Below are positions 35,165-47,222 of a DNA stretch of 64,000 nucleotides, piece by piece. This DNA is from Delphinapterus leucas. Lineage: Eukaryota; Chordata; Mammalia; Artiodactyla; Monodontidae. Under the pieces are notes generated by a model. That model searched no databases, was not told the origin of the DNA, and saw only the letters and a program-made list of their open reading frames with translations. The stretch is from contig NW_022098022.1 in assembly GCF_002288925.2 (NCBI RefSeq), forward strand, positions 1,517,622-1,581,621, read 5' to 3'. Within the stretch, counting starts at the first letter, position 1; each line of letters starts with the position of its first letter. The translations under genes and the position numbers were made by a program.

Positions 35165-37170
35165 AGCATCATGCCCAGCCTATACCATTTAATTCAATAT
35201 AGCTCTTTTTCTACAAACTAAGGCTTTTAGTGCCTTCATAAAAAGTAAGCTGAAGATAATTACCTTAGCTCAATATTTATGTATTTTTAAGTACTAAAAT
35301 TTAAATACTAAAATTTCAAATAAGGCTGTATTTTAAGACTTACTTTTTTAATTTGTACTTTTTTAGAGGACCATATGTCATGAACATTTTTTTTTTCAAA
35401 TCAGATTACATGTTCCTTGTTTTTACAGAGGGAAGCAGGTGTCACTCTGGTCACAGCAGTACAAGAAGGAAACAAATAGCTGAATAGTTAACACTCTTCT
35501 TACTAGATAGGTTTTTCCACTGTTTTCCAAAATATTTGGAGGTGATTAATGCCTATTCCTGGGAAATTGATAAAGTTTTCTGGACTCTGGGTTTAATGGA
35601 AACATTTAAGTGGAGAAAGCTTCTGAGAGGTAAAACATTCATTTTCCTTTGCATTTAGTTCCCAAATGGAGACAAATAGCTTAAAAGCAATATTAACCTC
35701 AAAGTGCTTAGGCTATTTATCTTCATAAGAAACCAGTCTGAAAACAAGGAAACAAAGCCCATAAAAATGATCTTATTTAATCACAGAAGTATATCTCACC
35801 AAAAATCTTTAGTTATTTCCTTAGGGCTTAATTCTAACCTCAGTAACTCATGCACAAATTCTATGGATGTCAGTGGAAGCCGTGCACGTGGAACTCTGGG
35901 CCAAATCTGGTTGTCATGGATGAATTAGCCAAAGGAGGCATTAGATCAATTTTTTAAAACATAAAGTGCTCTCATTCTGTAATCCTTTTCCATCTTTCCA
36001 AATTTATTGACCTAACCAGTAATAATTATTGAATATCCATAGCAGACATCAAACCACACTTTCATGCATGCATCGTAGAGTCAGTGGCCTTAGAATATTT
36101 ACCTTTCCACAGAAATATAGCCCTTTTTCTACAGTAATTTCTTGCAGTAATATTTCATCCTAGCAAAAAGAGAGTATTGTGACATGCTTTGTGAGAAGGT
36201 CAGTTTCACTTCAGGAAAAATGCTAACGTTTTAAAGTCAGCCATTAAATTGGAGTTATCATTGCATTTTTGTTATCTTATTACAGGACAGTCATCTGATT
36301 TCTCTAGTGCCACAGTTATTTAGGTAGGCTTAAAAATATTTATTCAAAGTCAAGATGTATAAGTGAAAAGATCTGAATCATTTTCTAAGTTCCAAAGAAC
36401 CTGTGTTTAAGAAAATCTGCCTTTAAAAATGTTTATCCAGATATTTTTGGCATGCGTAGTTTTTCCTCGTAAGCTAAAAGCTCTTCAAATTTCATGCAAC
36501 TTGTTAGAATAATACTGCTTCCCTCAGGGTCTAACACCAGCTCTCTACTTAGTGAATAAATTCAATGTTAAATGTCTTATGTACCTTGAGCTACACATCA
36601 TGACTGGTCTTAAACCAAGTCTCTGCACCATCTAAAGGGAGAGCTTAGTGACTCATCCACTTTGCCTGCAGTCATTTACTGTCCTTTTCTCAAGTTCAGT
36701 GCAAGAGTCATCCATAGACATTTTGACGGATTCTGTTACACTCAAATTGTAGTGCGCCGTAAGAGTCTTTTGCAGTTGAAGATTCTTGGGCCCTGCCTGC
36801 CAAAATTTTTAGTTCTGTGCTCTGGTGTGAACTCTGCATTTTTAATACGCCCTCCAAGCGGCTCTGACGCTGTTCATCCACAGACTACACTTTGGATAAA
36901 CATTGGCGTCAAGAAAGTGGAAGCTGAGTCTACAATAAAGAATGTGGTGAGAATTACAGGGACAGGAAGGCCATGTGTACATCATGATCATTTTGACAAA
37001 TGCAGGGAAAGCTTAGTGTTAGGGGGGCCTCGTAAGCACACCTGGCCTATGTACGGCCCTCAGTAATCGGAAATTAAATCAAATGTTGTTTTTTACTGAC
37101 TTTGCTATGTCTAGCAACACTGCCACTCTGATGCTATCTGTTATGATTCTCATAACACTGTTATCCATGA
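35165..37170. other. No gene recognised
   Basis: About 2 kb, AT-rich. A 134-codon ORF at 36662-37066 has no recognisable domain or supporting context. Confidence 0.45.
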
Positions 37171-37171
37171 T

Positions 37172-37285
37172 TATGATGGGCTAAATTATATAACCCCCAA
37201 ATTCATATAACGAAATCTTAGCCCCCCAGTTCCTCAGAATGTAACCATATTTGGAGACAGCCTTTAAAGAGAGTTTAATTAATAA
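37172..37285 (+). mobile_element. MaLR/ERVL-type LTR fragment
   Basis: 'tatataacccccaaattcat', 'cgaaatcttagccccccagt', 'tcctcagaatgtaaccatat' and 'ttggagacagcctttaaaga' match the 5' part of a MaLR-like LTR. Similarity stops near 37285. No internal genes are present. Confidence 0.55.
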
Positions 37286-37529
37286 TTACACCAGGATAAC
37301 AGTCATAAATGGAGACTGTCCCAGAAAACTGGGACCTCCATGAACCTCACTGTAAGACGTATCTAGCTGGAGCATAAAGACATCCTCAGGTTGCATTTCA
37401 TGGCATTTGGCCTCATGAAAGAGCCAACCTGAAGATAAGGTAGCTTTCATACCGCCTCACTTCAAAAGCATGTGATTCATACCTGTGGTATTTTTTTGTG
37501 GACTGTACTTTTTATTAACATAGAAATAC

Positions 37530-38800
37530 ATTTGGGGGACTTCCAGGAATGGCAGCAGGGTGGTCATGCAAACCCTTTCGCAGACAATGATGAAATTTGA
37601 AGAAAACTTTAAGTACTATTTAAAGGACCTGGGAAGCATGCAGAAGTGGATGGAGTCTTGAAACTGCCACTAGAGGAGGGCGTTTATTGCTTTTTCGCCC
37701 AAACACGCATCCCAATTCCCAAGATTACGGGGTAGAAAACCACAGCCTTACTCTCTTGGGTTGGAGTGGCAAAGAGAGTGCAGAGCTGGAAAAACAGCAG
37801 AAAAGCATCAAAAACCAGACAGATGTCACTGAAGAGAGCACTCTTGAAAAGCTGCTGTGGAAAGGGCAAGGTCTGTGAGCTTCTCGCCGTCTTGACCAAG
37901 CCTGCTCCCTGAAACCTAAGGCAACAGAAGAAATGTAGCCTTACTCGCTTGACTAAAGGTGGCAAGGAGAATGCAGTGTCGGAAGAGAAACTCCAAATTT
38001 AAAGAGAAAATTCTGGAAGTGAAAAGAAAAGAGTAAGAACAGACGCCATATCTGAATATAAATCTGCCCAAACCCTAGGCAGACTTCTTTTTTTTAATGA
38101 ATTTTTGAATTTGATTTATTTATTTTATACAGCAGGTTCTTATTAGTTATCCATTTTCTACATATTAGTGTATATACGTCAATCCCAATCTCCCAATTCA
38201 TCCTAGGCAAACTTCTAACCTCTACATGGGCAGGGAAGACCCAGGGGGCTTGGGGCAGGGGTGGGGCAGGCAGATACCAGAGCGAAATTTATCTCTGTTG
38301 CAACAAGACTGTTGCGCTGGGAGAAATTTTGTGAGTTTGCTGCTTTGGGAATGGAAGGCATTTCCTAACCCATGCTCCGCTTTCGTGGCAGAAAGCTGGA
38401 GTCTTATTGGGTTGAGGTGTCAGAAGCTAGAGGTGAAAACTGGCGGAACAGATGAAAATTGAAGAGGATTTCCTAGAGGCCAGGAAGCTACAGACAGTGT
38501 GAGCCACACCACGGGAAGGTCAGCTTTGCCCAAGTGCTCGAGTGACCAGCAGATTCTACAAGCACGGGGGACGTGCGGGAGGCGCAGACTGAAGATAGGA
38601 GCAGTGTCTGAAGTTTGAGTCCAGACAAGGTAACTGCCTTTTTAAGACGAAAAAGGAAACAAGAATCCTCTGCTGGAATGAAGGATACACAGCCACGATG
38701 GAAATGAACACAGAACCACGGGGATGCAGGGGTCCGCCTGGGTGCAGAGGACAGCTGAGGCCAGGGAAGCCCTTCTTCACCCGCCTTGGCTGCACTCAGT
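37530..38800. mobile_element. Unclassified old repeat, possibly LINE 5'UTR-like, split by an L1 tail
   Basis: A G+C-richer block starting 'gggggacttccaggaatggc' with repeated 'ggagtggcaaagagagtgca' and 'ggtggcaaggagaatgcagt' motifs (37768 and 37961), in the style of old LINE 5'UTRs. It is interrupted at 38089-38201 by an L1 tail with its own TSD. The right-hand part (38217-38800) may be the same element continued. The family is uncertain, and no long ORF is present. Confidence 0.35.
38089..38201 (-). mobile_element. Truncated L1 3' end with TSD
   Basis: Minus-strand copy of the last ~110 bases of the same L1 subfamily as the full-length element ('tacagcaggttcttattagt', then 'caatcccaatctcccaattc'), with a T-run at the left as its tail. 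TSD CCTAGGCAGACTTCT (38074-38088) versus CCTAGGCAAACTTCT (38202-38216), 14/15 identical. Confidence 0.9.
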
Positions 38801-38804
38801 ATGG

Positions 38805-39060
38805 CAGCGAGAAAGAGCCCTGACCCTGGAGAAGAAGTGACAGGGCTTTATTCCCTGCCTCACAGCGTACTAGCTGTTCCAACGTTAGGAAACTGCTTAA
38901 CTTCTCTGTACCCGTTTTCTCATCTCTAAAATGGCAGTAATAACAGCACTTCCTGTCTCAGGCTTTTGTGAGGATGAACGAATTAATATACGCAATGCAG
39001 TTGAAAAGGGCACGTATCACGTTCACTGTAACGCTCATGATAATATCAAAGACCATGATG
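38805..39060 (+). mobile_element. MIR SINE, near full length
   Basis: 'gagccctgaccctggagaag', 'cgtactagctgttccaacgt', 'aactgcttaacttctctgta', 'tctcatctctaaaatggcag', 'gtgaggatgaacgaattaat' follow the whole MIR order from the tRNA-like head to the tail. Confidence 0.8.
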
Positions 39061-39619
39061 ATAACATAACCCTCCACCAACACCCACATGCAATCCTGGA
39101 GTGAACGGGGAGGAGCTGCAGGGAGAGACCTTGAATTTATTAAAAACACTCTGAATTGCCTTTATGCTAAATTACACCATAAAAGAAGCACAGTATATAT
39201 AGTTACGTAGAACAAAGTCTTATTTTGTTTCCTTGGACAACTCAACTTGTGGCCTTTAGATTTGTGCCTACTGCTGTTTACACACATACACACACATGCC
39301 TACATACAAACTCACACGTGCTATCAGCTCATACAGGGTACACTGGATTCTATCTTGCTTTTTTCATTCTATTTTATAAAGAGCCTAATTGTAATTTTGA
39401 CTTTCTCTCTCTTTTTTTAATCTAAAAATTCAGGAAGTTATTTAAAAATTTTTATCTTTTTAACAATTTTGTTTGTTTTCTTTCTGATATGACAGCATCC
39501 TGGGAAGAGAAAGCCATTTATAAAATATATGGTAATAGTTTCAATTCAGTTTACTAACGATAAGGTTACATTTTCCATATCCGTGTTTACTTTTTCTTCC
39601 CTGATCACACATGTACTCA
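39061..39619. other. No gene; short CA-rich stretch
   Basis: Contains a short interrupted (CA)n near 39278-39318. Nothing else recognised. Confidence 0.45.
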
Positions 39620-40250
39620 AACCCTCACGGATGCTTTCCATGGATGTCTTGCCTGCTAAATATAGGGATGCAATGATGAATAAAACCCAATTTCTACCCT
39701 TAAAAATCTCACAAGGCAATAGATACGCAGACAGACAAACGCCATTTTAAATAAGAAGTCATAGCAGCATCAGAGGTAGGCAAAACGTGTGGCAATAGCA
39801 TTAAGTATAGGATAATCAGCTCAAGAACTCGAAAGGTGGATCTATCAGGTTTGATGAAAGAAGTGCTGTTTACGCAGTGCCTTAAAGCACCAGGGGCATT
39901 TTCTAAATAGAGGAGAAAGGAATTCTAGGAGCAGTGACGGCTATGTGTAAGCCACAGCAGTACAAAAACTATGCAACTTTAGGAGTCTGTAAGTAATTCC
40001 AAATTTTTAAGCACAGGGGGAGTAAAGCCAGGAGATGTGATGGGCAGACAGGATTCAGATTGTATTTTGATTTAACTGTATGTAATGAGAGCCTGAAATT
40101 ATTAGGCCCTGGAGTGAAAATTGAGACAAGAAAATATATTTTAAGTACGTCTACACTAAGACTTAATAACCGGTCTGCTATGTCAGAGGAGAGAAGATGG
40201 TGTTGGGTGTGGATTTGAGACCGTGGGAAAAGTAAAGTGTCCAAAGGAAC
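39620..40250. mobile_element. Unclassified ancient mammalian repeat (L2-like)
   Basis: 'agggatgcaatgatgaataa', 'acccaatttctacccttaaa', 'agatacgcagacagacaaac', 'gagagcctgaaattattagg' follow a common old repeat ('gggatacagcaatgaataaa', 'gtccctgccctcaaggagct', 'agacagacaataaaca'). Heavily diverged; family and orientation not assigned. Confidence 0.4.
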
Positions 40251-40599
40251 TTGTTTATTCAGATTTTTTGGCTTTGGCTGCTAATCACTTTATCAATAAA
40301 CTAAGTTTTTATGATAAAGTATAAGCTGAGGTGGGGGAAGATGAGTCTGTGCTTATACACAGTGGCTTCAAAGTTCCTGTGGGATACCTACGTGGTGCTG
40401 CCAGTTAGGGGGTTAGAAATGGAATCTGAAATTTGGGGTTCAAAATAGAGTCATGGGCTAGACACCTGTGCTTGGAAAAGAGTGAAGTTCTGAGAACTCA
40501 CTTATGTAGAGTGAGATGACCAGAGAGCTAGACAGAGCCTTACAAGGCCCAGTTATTTAAGAGCAGGCAAAGAAGGAAAGTGGCAAGTGAAACCATACT

Positions 40600-41083
40600 A
40601 GGGTTTTCCAGAGAAAGAGAACCAATGAGATGTTTGCAGGTATGTCTGTGTATTATTCATATACACACATCTATACATAGCTCTACCTAACTATCTATCA
40701 ATCTATCTCTCTATTTATCTATCTTTCTAGGTTTATTTTAAGGAATTGGCTCACGTTATCAGGGAAGCTGGCAAGTCCAAACATCCACAGGGTAGGCTGG
40801 CAGCCTAGAAACCCAGGGGAGAGTTTCACTTGGCATCCAAAGGCAGTCTGCTGGCAGAATTCCATTCTCCTAGGCAGAGGTCAGCCTTTGTTCTCTGAAG
40901 GCCTTCAGCTAATTGGATGAAGCCCACCCACATTATGGAGGGTAATCTGCTTTACTCAAAGTCTACTGATTTAAGTTTTAATCTCATCTAAAAATACCTT
41001 CACAGAAACATCCAGAAAAATGTCTGACCAAATATCTATGTACTGTGGCCTCATCAAAGTAACACATTAAAAAGAACCATCAC
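40600..41083 (+). mobile_element. Old interspersed repeat, LTR-like, family not assigned
   Basis: 'gggttttccagagaaagaga', 'ttattttaaggaattggctc', 'gcccacccacattatggagg' and 'gtaatctgctttactcaaag' belong to a widespread mammalian repeat that ends 'ttaaccatcaca' (here 'agaaccatcaca' at 41083). A degenerate (TATC/TCTA)n lies inside at 40670-40730. I recognise the sequence but not its name with certainty. Confidence 0.6.
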
Positions 41084-41110
41084 AGAAACTGAGGAGTATT
41101 CAGTAATGAA

Positions 41111-41329
41111 GAGAGAGAGAGAGAGAGAGAGAGGGAGGGAGGGAGAGAGAGAGGGAGGGAGAGAGGGAGGGGGAGAGAGAGAGAGAGAGAGGGAGAGAGA
41201 GAGAGAAGGAGAGGGAGAGAGAAGGAGAGAGGGAGGGAGAGAGAGGGAGGGAGGGAGAGAGAAAGGGAGGGAGAGAGGGAGAGGGAGAGGGAGGGAGAAA
41301 GAGGGAGACAGGGAGAGAGAGGGAGAGAC
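41111..41329 (+). repeat. 219-bp polypurine (GA)n/(GGGA)n tract
   Basis: Every base from 41111 to 41328 is G or A except a C at 41309. Units alternate GAGA and GGGA. Mirror-repeat purine tracts like this can form triplex (H-) DNA. The S/L/P-rich and R/E/G-rich ORFs on both strands here are artefacts. Confidence 0.97.
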
Positions 41330-43084
41330 TGATTTCACTGCTAAGAGAGGAAAGAACTTCAAGAAGAAACAAGTGGTCTAGAGGTTTTAAGCAGGATGTG
41401 AACTAAAAATAGGCTACTGGGTAAAGCAACAGGAAGGATGCCATTCTGAGAGAAGAAATGGCCTTTGGCAGAAGCCAAAGAGCAAAGCGTTAAGATGTTA
41501 ATGGGAGGTGAGAAATTGGAGACAACGTATGGCTTGTGAATAGAAGATACAGAATGATGGCTAAAGGGAGAATAAGGGTGAAGGGGATCTTCTTTTTCTA
41601 TGGGACGTGGAAAGAAATAAAATAAACCTGCTTTGATTAATACCTTGGCTGACGACAGTAAAAGTGACCGTAGCTCAACACTTAACAGTCGACGTGTAAC
41701 TGCAGTTTAACAGGGATTCACAGTAACAAGACAGTCTCATCCTGAAGACTGATTCTCTAAGAGTAAAATTTCAGTGAAATTAGTGGGAGGAGGGAAGATT
41801 TTCAATGCCTTTTAAAACAAAGTCACAAAGGGAGCTGCCACTTTTGCAGGGCAGCTGGGGTGAAAAGTGGCCATGAGAGTGCCTTGGCCACTTTTCACCA
41901 TCTCCCCCCAAACTATTTTTCATTATTGGTTAATACTAGAATGGCTAACAAAGGGTATTTTAACATTCATAAGCAAATTCTTCTTCTATTAAAAATTATA
42001 TTCTCATTTATTTCACAGCTCTTAGGAGCTAACCTTCTGGGAAGGTCAACACAAAGTAGTGGAAAGACAATAAAAATAAAATGTTTTGATGACTGGGCAC
42101 ACACATTGTCGTCAGCAGTGAGATGTGGACTTAGCTTTCGGCATCCAGGCCAGTATTCTTTCCTTCTGAAAAACCTATTCCAGTCTAAAATTAGGAATGA
42201 ATACACATCATAGATACATGATGCATAGATAAGTCTATTTCCTATTATGACCAATTATTCTCACTTACGTCATAAAATAAGTCATATGCCCTATGTATGA
42301 AAAAAAGGTCACATGATTTATTATTTGTTGTATAATACTGGCAGCTTCATGTGGTTCAAACTAAAAGTATTCCCACCTATGTATTGTTTTCTTCAAAACA
42401 TTAATGCCCCTAAAAGAGGAAGAAAGTAAAGTCTGAGGTCCAGATTTTCATGCCATAAATGCATGGAAAGTATAAAAAAAATCTTCCCTTGTAGGACCTC
42501 ATAATGGATGTGAGTCAATTTTGGTCATTGCCACAAAACAAACTTCGAACCGCCAGCAACGCGCATCTGATTTGAAGCCGGGAAGTAATCTCACTTGTTC
42601 CACTTGAGTTGGGCAACCTTGCGCTTTGCTGCGTTTAAAGAACCTCCATTCAGTATAATGGGTTGGGGTCACTTTATCTAATGTATCTCATTATATCAAG
42701 GGAACATAATGATTTCGGTAGCTTGTTTTAGATTCAAGAATGAGCAATTTCAATGTACCAAGGAAACTAGTCTCAAGTTGTTTTAGTATCTGATAAAATA
42801 CCAGTTCATGAGCCTTCATGTTTTGAAATACCTGGATTTGGACGAGAGTTCAAAATAAGATTCAATCCTGAAGAATTTATTACCAAAATCTGTCCTTCAC
42901 CTGATTAAGAGATTTGGGGGGAAGGGAGATTTTAGCATTTTAGACACCCTAGCATTCTCTTCCCTAACATGGAACAACCAACAGCAATTTATTTTCGGTA
43001 TGGATTCTTTATGTCAATGGCCAACAGCCAACTCAGGTTTTTCTAAGGGATAGAATAGGGACGAGGTAAAGGGCATTGACATTT
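41330..43084. other. No gene recognised
   Basis: AT-rich. It contains the first copy of a 50-base local duplication (42329-42378, separate entry). The 117-codon ORF at 41860-42213 has no domain. 41370-41630 may continue an old purine-rich repeat. Confidence 0.4.
42329..42378 (+). repeat. Local direct duplication, copy 1
   Basis: Begins 'tgtataatactggcagcttc' and ends 'gtattcccacct'. It matches 43193-43242 at 46 of 50 bases. A weaker match continues leftward for about 20 bases with an indel. Confidence 0.85.
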
Positions 43085-43345
43085 GTACAGAAAGGACTCT
43101 GCACGTGTGATTTCACGTCATCCTTACAACACCCTCACGAGTTAGGTACAACTAAGATTGAGCCACATAAACTTATTTTGTAGGTCCAAAGCTGTATAAT
43201 ACTGGCAGCTTCCCGTGGTTCAAGCTAAAAGTATTCTCACCTTAACAACAAAGAAACTGAGGCTCACAGGGCTTAAATAATTTACTCAAGAGAAACAGCT
43301 GGTGTAATGCACTGTTATAAGTCAAACTGGTTTCTTTCCTCTGAC
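43085..43345 (-). mobile_element. MIR SINE interrupted by a local duplication
   Basis: MIR (reverse complement) landmarks: 'gtcatccttacaacaccctc', 'acgagttaggtacaactaag', then, after about 85 foreign bases (43158-43242), 'aaagaaactgaggctcacag', 'ggcttaaataatttactcaa'. The foreign stretch replaces the usual 'attattatccccattttaca' part. Confidence 0.7.
43193..43242 (+). repeat. Local direct duplication, copy 2, inside a MIR
   Basis: 46/50 identical to 42329-42378, 864 bases upstream. It lies within the block that disrupts the MIR. Confidence 0.85.
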
Positions 43346-43479
43346 ATTCACTTCCTTAGGAAGGTAAGATTCGAAAAATCAGACTTCTAGAAAATGTGGA
43401 GTTGCAAAGGTCTTAAAATCCACTGCTAGATTTTATTTTCGTTTTATGCTTAGAAGCAGCCCAATCAGGTATATCAAAT

Positions 43480-44280
43480 GGACACAGAAGCCAAATGATA
43501 AAGCTCTCAGAGCCCAAAGCTGGAACAATTTGAGCCAGTAAATACGCAAAGTAGCACTGGATTGTAAACCACAGTGTCACATTCATACCCAGTAGTCCAT
43601 ACTGATGTAAATAAATGATCGAATGAATAAACAGATGACGCAAAGCAGACAGATTTCCCCTGCAAAATCCCAAACACTGTATGTGGGTCCCCTGGCCTCA
43701 GGGAGGCGGAGCTACGTGCCCAGTGCAGCCGCGAGAGCTGTGCATAGTGACTTGCCTTCAAAGCGGGTAGCATGGAAAGGGGGAAAAGAAAGCAACGTTA
43801 CAGCCAAGAAGCCTGGCAAGCGTTAATGATCAAGGTTAACGTCAGTGGTGATAAGTCGTGCTGATAATATATCCCCTTGATGTGACGTGACGAGAATGGC
43901 ACTTCACCTCTGGAACCTTCCTCACAGAAACTTATAACCCCAGTCTAATCATGAGAAAAAACCAGACAAATCCCAACCGAAGGACATTCTACAGAATAGC
44001 TGACTAGTATTTTTCAAAACTGTGAAGGTCATCAAAAACAAGGCGAGTCTGAGAAACTGTCGGAGCCAAGAGGAGCCTCAGAAGACACGACAGCTAAAAG
44101 TGCTGCAGTGTCTGGGATGGGGTCCTGGGACAGAAACAGGGATACCTGGTAAAAACTACAATCAGAATGAAGCATGGGGGACAGCTGATAATAATGTATC
44201 AACAGTAGATGCTAACTGTGGCCAATGTACTCTACTGCCAGGAGAAACTGAGTGTGGGGTGTAAGAAGGATAATATATTT
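43480..44280 (+). mobile_element. Old LINE 3' region (L1ME-like)
   Basis: 'ctgcaaaatcccaaacactg', 'gtgacttgccttcaaagcgg', 'gagaatggcacttcacctct', 'cccagtctaatcatgagaaa', 'ctgtgaaggtcatcaaaaac' and 'ggagaaactgagtgtggggt' are landmarks, in order, of a common old mammalian LINE 3'UTR. The L1ME assignment is from memory. Short ORFs here (43623-43826, 44022-44264) are not genes. Confidence 0.6.
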
Positions 44281-44759
44281 TTACTAGCAATAGAGAAAAG
44301 TTGTAAGGACTCAAGCCAAATGCGAAAAGGTAATTCTGAATAGAATACGATTTTAAGCGTCTCACATACATTATTAGTTTATATATTTGTTATAAAACTT
44401 AGGCTTCATAACTCACAGTGATGTGAGCCTTTAAAAAACCCCTGCTGAAAGCTACAGATACATGGAGGCATTTCCAAAGAACATAAAGACTGACTAAACC
44501 ATTAGCAACATACAAGTGCTTTATTATATCATAAAACAAGGTACTGAGAATAAATAACAATATGTTCACGCTATGAATTCCCTCAGTGCGTTTTTCCTAG
44601 TGCAAGGCTGGTTCTGCTGACCAATCCACAGGCTGGTAAGAGAACTGGGAGAAAAAGAAGTTCACTTAACAGTGACATTCAAGTGTTGCTTTAGTGCAAT
44701 TAGAGTAATTTAAAGCATGACCTGTTATTTAAAGAACTGGAATCTTTTCTAATAAAATT
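44281..44759. other. No gene or assigned repeat
   Basis: About 480 AT-rich bases between two LINE fragments. Confidence 0.45.
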
Positions 44760-44761
44760 CA

Positions 44762-45345
44762 AGGTAATACATGCACCTCAATGTTCACTGCAGCACTATT
44801 TACAATCGCCAGGACACAGAACCAACCTAAATGTCCATCGACAGATGAATGGATAAAGAAGATGTGGTACATACATACTATGGAATATTACTTAGCCATA
44901 AAAAAGAACAAAATAATGCCATTTGCAGTGACGTGGATGGACCCAGAGACTGTCATACTGAGTGAAGTAAGTCAGAAAGAGAAAGGCAAATACCATATGA
45001 TATCACTAATATGTGGAATCTAAAAAGAATGGTACAAATGAACTTCTCTACAAAACAGAAATAGAGTCACAGATGTAGAAAACAAACTTATGGTTACCAA
45101 GGGGGAAAAGGGGGGAGGGTAAATTGGGAGATTGGGATTGACATATACACGCTACTGTATACAAAATAGATAATAAGAACCTACTGTAGAGCACAGGGAA
45201 CTCTACTCAGTACTCTGTAATGACCTACATAGGAAAAGAATCTAAAAAAGAGTGGATGTATGTATATGGATAACTGATTCACTTTGCTGTACAGCAGAAA
45301 CTAACACAATATTGTAAATCGACTATAATAAAAATTAATTTTAAA
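44762..45345 (+). mobile_element. 5'-truncated L1 (ORF2 C-terminus and 3'UTR)
   Basis: ORF2 C-terminal codons are open at 44781-45023 (FTAALFTIART, then MWYIHTMEYYLAIKK, ending ICGI and stop). A 3'UTR of the 'tgtaatgacctacataggaa' subtype follows, then a tail 'caataaaaattaatttt'-like. The last ORF2 codons are intact here, unlike most of the full-length copy. No convincing TSD was found (weak AATCTTTT/AATCTTTC). Confidence 0.92.
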
Positions 45346-46436
45346 AAAGCAATCTTTCAAATATTGAAATAATGCAACAGTGTTCTTGCCACAAGCACTT
45401 ACGAAGACCATAGCTTCTTGGGGTTGATGTATTCACAGTCAAGGTTTATCTGCTCTCTGTGACCATGCCCATGCCCTCCCAGAGTCCAGCACAGCTATCA
45501 AAATGTCTCTCGTCCTGCGCTTATCTTATCAGGATTCCTGTTTCATACACTATATCTGGAATGTTTTTCAGGCTGGTTAATCAATTCAGACGTAGTAAAG
45601 AACTTGAATACTTTCAACAACTCTGCAAAGCACACTTGAGAACATGAGATATCTTCAAAAACCTCCAAAATAATTAGAATGCCCCATAAGACTTCCTGAA
45701 AACTCAGGTGAAACTTGATTATATATAAAACCCCTTAATATACAAATGCTTAAAGCTTATCAGATGATGTTACCGAAGTATGCCATGTATTACACGGCTA
45801 ATATTCTTCTGGTTAAAAAATAAAAAAAAAGCCAGGAGGAATTTATCTCAAATGTAACACATTCCCTTTTATATAACATCTTTAGAATGTAGTCATTTCA
45901 TATCATCTATCACCTCTGTCACAATTTTCTTAAGATTTCTAACCTCTCAAACTTACTTCTCTTATTACAGACCACATGATTTATGAGTACCGCTAGCTCT
46001 AGAGACAGCTGTGAGATTAGCATTGTAACCCACTGCAGATCACCTCAGAAACAGTTTCTTCTGAAATGTACTGTCACATTGAAATGGAACTACAACACAT
46101 TTTGGGGGCAATTCTGACATGTACTTTTAAACCTACTTGCTCAATTGCAGAGAAAAAAAAGTATAGAAACGGGGAAAAACTGGGCTACATTTATTCACTT
46201 TAACGTCCTGTAAAATCATATATAGACTTTTAATCAAAAGTTTACTGTAATGAGATATACTTTCATTTATCTAGTGTCTTACATATTTTCTATGTGTATA
46301 TACATAAATGATTACAAAAGTCATTAAGAAATCCTCAGACAAGAGGATGGATTTTAATATCCCATTGGGAACATACTAAAATCCATCCTTTTGTGAATGA
46401 TTTTGTGCCACAACAATGTTTTAAATTTCAAGGAAA
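45346..46436. other. No gene recognised
   Basis: AT-rich, with only small chance ORFs (for example 45459-45647 plus). Confidence 0.45.
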
Positions 46437-46445
46437 GGAAATTTT

Positions 46446-46702
46446 CTTTTTTTAAACATCTTTATTGGAGTATAATTGCTTTACAATGGTGTGTTAGTTT
46501 CTGCTGTAAAACAGAGTGAATCAGCTATACGTATACCTATATCCCCATATCCCCTCCCTTTTGTGTCTCCCTCCCACCCTCCCTATCCCACCCCTCTAGG
46601 CGGTCACAAAGCACCGAGCTGATCTCCCTGTGCTGTGTGGCTGCTTCCCACTAGCTATATATTTTATGTGTGGTAGTGTATATAAGTCCATGCCACTCTC
46701 TC
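46446..46702 (-). mobile_element. 5'-truncated L1 3' end with 9-bp TSD
   Basis: Minus-strand copy of the L1 tail subtype with 'aacatctttattggagtata', 'ccctccctatcccacccctc' and 'tgtatataagtccatgccac'. TSD GGAAATTTT at 46437-46445 and 46703-46711, identical. Confidence 0.9.
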
Positions 46703-46711
46703 GGAAATTTT

Positions 46712-47082
46712 TAAGTATAACAGTACACTCTGATTTGACATTGTGTTAAGGACCTGAGGAAGAAAATGTGAGAATGTGTGGCCTGAAAAAATGTAAAGGC
46801 CAATATTCTGGGATAGAACTGTAAGAGATTTATGGCAACATCTTACCGCATTTCTCTCTTTACCTCCATGTTCAGTAGAGCAAACATCAACTAAAGGTGT
46901 CCAAATGGCATATTGTTGCAAACCCAAAACACAACGGCCAGCTCCATCAGGAACGGCCCTAATATTTCTAGAAGAGACAGATGTTAGAGTGCAGGTGAGC
47001 AGTTCTTTACTGAAGATGCAGAGTGGCTCAGCTCAATAGCTTTCCCCAACAAACACTGGCTACCCTCTAAGCTGTTATCTTA
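46712..47082. other. No gene or assigned repeat
   Basis: About 370 bases between an L1 fragment and the MER5 pair. Confidence 0.45.
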
Positions 47083-47221
47083 TCTTTGCTACTCAAAGTG
47101 TGGTCCGCAGACCAGCAGCATTAGCATCACCTGGGAGCACGTTAAAAACAGAAAACCTCAGGCATCATCCCAGATAGATTCCCAAGTGCTTGATATTCAC
47201 GTGGAAATCCGAGAAGGACTG
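47083..47221 (+). mobile_element. MER5-type hAT DNA transposon, first of a pair
   Basis: 'tactcaaagtgtggtccgca', then 'gaccagcagcattagcatca', 'cctgggagcac' and a 'gagaaggactg' end match MER5A, a short non-autonomous hAT (Charlie) element with ends near 'cagtggttctcaaagtg' and 'gagaaccactg'. Confidence 0.75.
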
Positions 47222-47222
47222 A

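Noticed and set aside
41054..41381. Ser/Leu/Pro-rich and Arg/Glu/Gly-rich ORFs of 90-102 codons
   Set aside because: Translation of a two-letter purine tract keeps frames open on both strands; not coding.
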